Assembly (NCBI RefSeq): GCF_000716875.1
Contig: NZ_JNWQ01000033.1
Location: 7,860-71,859, forward strand
Source: Streptomyces novaecaesareae
GTDB taxonomy: Bacteria; Actinomycetota; Actinomycetes; Streptomycetales; Streptomycetaceae
Length of the DNA stretch: 64,000 bases
Direction: 5' to 3'
In this document: one piece after another, positions 61,268 through 64,000 of the stretch
Position numbering within the stretch: position 1 is the first letter of the stretch
Layout: each line of letters opens with the position of its first letter
Notes under the pieces: model-generated
Told to the model about the DNA's origin: nothing
What the model saw: only the letters and a program-made list of their open reading frames with translations
Database searches by the model: none
Position numbers and translations under genes: made by a program

Positions 61268-62097
61268 GTCATCCGGTCCCCCTCGGCCGCCGCTCCACCG
61301 CGGCCCTGGCACTCGTCTCGCTCGTCGGCGTCGCCGCCTTCGGCTGGCCGCTGCTCGCCTCCACCAAGTCGGCCCTGGTCGGCCACTCCACGGACGCGCC
61401 GTGGCTGTTCGCCCTCCTCCTGCCCCTTCTGCTCGCCGTCGTCATCGCACAGATCTCCGAGGGACGGGAGGCGGGCGGCGGCGCACCGGGCCTCGACGCC
61501 AAGTCCGTCGCGCTGCTGGGCGTCCTGGCGGCAGCCGGTGCCGCCCTGCGCCCCCTGGGCGCCGGGACGGCCGGCCTGGAACCGATGTTCTTCCTCATGG
61601 TCCTCTCCGGCCGCGTCCTCGGCCCCGGATTCGGCTTCGTCCTGGGCTCGTTGTCGATGTTCGCGTCCGCCCTGCTCACCGGCGGGGTCGGGCCGTGGCT
61701 GCCGTTCCAGATGCTCGCGATGGGCTGGGTCTGCCTCGGCGCGGGCCTGCTGCCGGGCTCTTCGAGGATGCGCGGGCGCCGCGAGCTCGTACTCCTCGCC
61801 GGGTACGGCGCCGTGTCGGCCGTGTTGTACGGCACGATCATGAACCTGCAGGGCTGGCCGTACATCGGCGGCCTGGCCGGCTCCATCTCCTTCGTCCCCG
61901 GCGACCCGCTGCCCGCCAACCTGGTCCGCTTCGCCGCCTACTGCCTCACCACGTCCCTGGGTTGGGACCTGCCGCGCGCCGCCCTCACCGTCGTGCTCTG
62001 CCTCACCCTCGGCACCCCCGTCCTGCGCGCCCTGCGCCGCGCCACCCGACGGGCCGCCTTCGACTCGCCCGTCGACTTCCGGCCGCCACTAGGGTGA
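61264..62097 (+). CDS. ECF transporter S component
   Basis: 277 residues, ATG overlapping the ATPase stop (ATGA). Six or so membrane segments; the region GLEPMFFLMVLSGRVLGPGFGFVLGSLSMFASALLTGGVGPWLPFQMLAMGWVCLGAGLLPG is the typical S-component core. The substrate is not recognisable; the family as a whole includes carriers for B vitamins and metals. No cobalamin or other riboswitch precedes the operon, which would have named the substrate. Confidence 0.88.
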   Translation: MSHPVPLGRRSTAALALVSLVGVAAFGWPLLASTKSALVGHSTDAPWLFALLLPLLLAVVIAQISEGREAGGGAPGLDAKSVALLGVLAAAGAALRPLGAGTAGLEPMFFLMVLSGRVLGPGFGFVLGSLSMFASALLTGGVGPWLPFQMLAMGWVCLGAGLLPGSSRMRGRRELVLLAGYGAVSAVLYGTIMNLQGWPYIGGLAGSISFVPGDPLPANLVRFAAYCLTTSLGWDLPRAALTVVLCLTLGTPVLRALRRATRRAAFDSPVDFRPPLG

Positions 62098-62131
62098 ACG
62101 TTCGAACCACGGCAGAACGGGAGTCCACCCA

Positions 62132-62764
62132 GTGTCCGACGAGCCCCTCGACCTTGACGAAGACGACGACGAGGACGATCCCTGGATCGTCGCGACCTGC
62201 CCCATCGGTCCCGAACTGGCCGCACAGATCGCCGGAATGGCAGACCTCGACTGGACGGACGGAGACGCCGGCGAGGAGGCGATGACAGCCGCCGGCTGGA
62301 GCTCCACCGGCGACTACCTGGGCGAGCTCAACGGGAAGGCCTGCACGCCCGCAGGCCACTTCGTGTACGGCGACGACTGCCTCTTCGTGCCGTTCATATA
62401 CGAGTACTACGTCAACCCCGACGGACCGATGGGCGAGGACTTCTGGGGCACCCTCCCCGGCTGGCAGGGCTTCGTCGACCCGCCCGTCGGCACCTTCGAC
62501 GCCCAACTCGACGCCGTCGCCGACCAGTTCGCCGCCCTCCTGGGCCCGCCCGACCACGACATCAGCCGCGAGCGGCGACCGCGCTCCGGCAGCATCTGGC
62601 GGTACCGCATCTGGCGCCGAGGCGGCAACGCCCTGGTGGTGGCCCCGGGGATGGACCCCTTCTCGTACTCCCAGTTCGAGCACGCCTTCGTCCAGATCCG
62701 CCCCCTCCCGGCGGACGCACCGCTACCGGCCCCTTCCGAGCTGGTCGACTTCTTCAACTGGTAG
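62132..62764 (+). CDS. Conserved hypothetical protein with acidic N-terminus
   Basis: 210 residues from GTG 62132. Starts with an Asp/Glu run (DLDEDDDEDDPW), then an aromatic-rich soluble domain (YGDDCLFVPFIYEYYVNPDGPMGEDFWGTLPGWQGFVD) and IWRYRIWRRGGNALVVAPGMDPFSYSQFEHAFVQIRPLP. The last features recall SMI1/KNR4-like or immunity-type folds, without a firm match. Its last 11 bases overlap the end of the convergent gene. Confidence 0.7.
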   Translation: MSDEPLDLDEDDDEDDPWIVATCPIGPELAAQIAGMADLDWTDGDAGEEAMTAAGWSSTGDYLGELNGKACTPAGHFVYGDDCLFVPFIYEYYVNPDGPMGEDFWGTLPGWQGFVDPPVGTFDAQLDAVADQFAALLGPPDHDISRERRPRSGSIWRYRIWRRGGNALVVAPGMDPFSYSQFEHAFVQIRPLPADAPLPAPSELVDFFNW

Positions 62765-63560
62765 CCGCCCGACAGGCACCACACACCTGCCCCACACCCC
62801 CGACGGGCCGCCCGCACATCCCACGCCGCCCGGAACACTCATGTCGACGCGGCCCGCCGTTCTCATTCCCACGCATCGGAGCAGGCGGCACCTTGCCAAT
62901 CCGCGCCGCCAGGATCGCCCCGACGCTGTGCGTCACCCTCTCCGGCAGGGGAGCCCCCAGCATCCCCACCAGCACCTCTTTGCTCCACCCACCCGCAAGC
63001 AACCCCTCCACCCGCGTGGCCTGGTCCGTCAACGGCTTCCCCGCCAACGCCATCCGCGGCTCCCGCCGCCCAAGCTCCAGCAGAAGCCCCATTCCAGCCG
63101 TCGACTTCCCGGACGGAGGGACGGAAGGAACTTCCACTTCCTTCACCCTCAGTTCCTTGGAAGGGCTTCCCGCGCTCCCGGCGCCTACCGCCCCAGCTCC
63201 AGGCGCCCCGGCGGCCGGAGCTTGGGGAACCGGCGGCACCGTGTGAACGGCCTTGCCCGCCACCGGCACCTCATGCACCGAAACGACGGTCCGCACCTGC
63301 CCGTTGACCGGATCCCGCAACGTCCGCCGGACGTAATGCCCGGCCGCCTCCAGCTCCCGAAGCGCCCGCGAAACCGTCGCCCGCCCCTCAACGCTCTTCG
63401 CCGCCAGCGTGCGCACGTCCTCCCGCGCCCCGTCCGGCAAGCTGAGCAGGTAGGAAAGAAGCCCCCGCGCCGCCCAACTCAGCGAGTGCTTACGGACGAC
63501 ATGCCCGTTGTCCAGGATCGTGTACCCGGGAGCATGCCGGGGGATACGATGAATCTGCAT
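62754..63560 (-). CDS. Helix-turn-helix protein with cysteine-rich tail
   Basis: 268 residues from ATG 63560 (TAAGGG upstream). N-terminal winged helix-turn-helix HSLSWAARGLLSYLLSLPDGAREDVRTLAAKSVEGRATVSRALRELEAAGHYVRRTLRDPVNGQVRTVVSVHEVP, then a Pro/Ala/Gly linker, a second small helical part (LLLELGRREPRMALAGKPLTDQATRVEGLLAGGWSKEVLVGMLG) and a tail with CSGRRGMCGRPVGGVGQVCGAC that should bind zinc. Proteins of this design are common in streptomycete genomes near integrated elements; replication-initiator-like or regulatory roles have been suggested. The 63587-63596 palindrome ACCCCGGGGT upstream might be an autoregulatory site. Confidence 0.78.
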   Translation of the reverse strand: MQIHRIPRHAPGYTILDNGHVVRKHSLSWAARGLLSYLLSLPDGAREDVRTLAAKSVEGRATVSRALRELEAAGHYVRRTLRDPVNGQVRTVVSVHEVPVAGKAVHTVPPVPQAPAAGAPGAGAVGAGSAGSPSKELRVKEVEVPSVPPSGKSTAGMGLLLELGRREPRMALAGKPLTDQATRVEGLLAGGWSKEVLVGMLGAPLPERVTHSVGAILAARIGKVPPAPMRGNENGGPRRHECSGRRGMCGRPVGGVGQVCGACRAATS

Positions 63561-63814
63561 TCGGGAGCCCTTACTCCTGGTGCCATACCCCGGGGTGTTG
63601 GCCCACCGCCGGGGCTTACTTTTGCCCATACACCGGGCGCCCCTCCAGACGCCCCGCATCGCAATGTTCACCGTATTGCTGTAACCGAGCGTCAAACTCC
63701 AGCTCGCATCACCCATTCGGGCGGCGCAGGCACACACACCCCGGCGCGCGCGTCTGGGACTCTCGCGCCTGAGCCCACTCCCGAACCTGCGCCAGGTTGG
63801 TACCGTCGGTTCCC

Positions 63815-63903
63815 ATGACTGACTACGAGACCGAATTCCGGTCGCTGGACGGCACAGCACTGTTCGGCACGGTCACTCCCGCACCAACTACCGCAACCTC
63901 GCT
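63815..63903 (+). pseudogene. Alpha/beta-hydrolase N-terminal fragment interrupted by IS630-like element
   Basis: An ATG at 63815 begins MTDYETEFRSLDGTALFGTV, the usual opening of an actinobacterial alpha/beta hydrolase (first strand plus L-D-G-T turn). The similarity stops at about residue 29, exactly where an IS630-type transposase end begins at 63902. The CTAG at the junction fits the TA target of this family. The distal part of the gene, if kept, lies beyond the window. Confidence 0.65.
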
Positions 63904-64000
63904 AGTGTCCTGCGCCGGAGATCCGTCGGCAGAATCGGGCAAGGGAGTCGAGGATCTCGTCGGCGGTCTTGGTCCAGGTGAACGGTGTGGGGTCCTCGTT
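63902..64000 (-). mobile_element. IS630-family transposase C-terminus (partial)
   Basis: The minus strand encodes the terminal 32 residues, NEDPTPFTWTKTADEILDSL followed by ARFCRRISGAGH and a stop. The P-F-x-W-T-K-T-A-D-E-I-L ending is diagnostic of IS630-type DDE transposases. The gene enters from beyond the right edge. Its stop overlaps the terminal sequence tagtgtcctgcgccgg, a likely inverted-repeat end. Confidence 0.88.

Noticed and set aside
62841..63818. Plus-strand 325-codon frame opposite the helix-turn-helix gene
   Set aside because: Composition is Pro/Arg/His-rich with no fold, while the opposite strand gives a clean winged helix.

Overview
The window is very high-GC DNA with strong third-position GC bias, frequent GTG/TTG starts and actinobacterial gene families: GlnE beside a glutamine synthetase-like gene, an AfsR-type regulator, an F420-dependent reductase, and an RNase H/acid phosphatase fusion like S. 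coelicolor SCO2299. It is best read as chromosome of a Streptomyces or Kitasatospora. No plasmid or phage backbone is visible. An IS630-type element begins at the right edge.

Layout. 1-10 kb: the start of a secreted amylolytic enzyme (minus strand), a PAP2 membrane protein, glnE, a glutamine synthetase-like gene, a Phd/PIN toxin-antitoxin pair, nadE and a membrane-anchored endonuclease/exonuclease/phosphatase-fold protein. 10-20 kb: a TetR/DHA2 efflux pair, panB, a DrrAB-type ABC exporter behind a helically phased repeat array, a large AfsR-like regulator and a site-2 protease. 20-37 kb: mostly housekeeping and conserved genes (F420H2:NADP oxidoreductase, RelBE pair, MFS, map, a degenerate prim-pol protein, PadR regulator, rnpB RNA, DHA2 exporter, RNB ribonuclease, yaaA, RNase H/phosphatase, zinc-ribbon protein, Nif3-like protein).

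37-46 kb is the clearest accessory locus: a class IV lanthipeptide cluster. A LanL synthetase is translationally coupled to an S9-family serine peptidase. They are followed by a 47-residue precursor peptide, a perfect 42-nt palindrome, and two ABC exporter genes separated by a four-copy interrupted palindrome. A 56-residue protein with a duplicated HGRHR motif lies just downstream.

46-56 kb: zinc alcohol dehydrogenase, two SAM methyltransferases, proline-rich membrane proteins, an N-acetylmuramoyl-L-alanine amidase, and a glycosyltransferase/methyltransferase/alpha-alpha-toroid operon divergent from a TetR regulator. 56-62 kb: a tightly coupled five-gene operon with an exported, membrane-anchored alpha-alpha-toroid protein, a second exported protein, and an ECF transporter (T, fused double ATPase, S component). 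This looks like uptake of an unknown vitamin-like ligand with its own surface capture proteins. 62-64 kb: a conserved protein, a helix-turn-helix protein with a cysteine-rich tail, and an alpha/beta-hydrolase start cut by the IS630-like element.

Short tandem arrays (14-21 bp units) recur at gene 3' ends (1600, 9001, 10276, 16099, 20853, 54138), and a 15-bp-periodic expansion lies inside glnE. Recent slippage or duplication at gene ends seems to be a habit of this genome. No CRISPR array or tRNA was seen.
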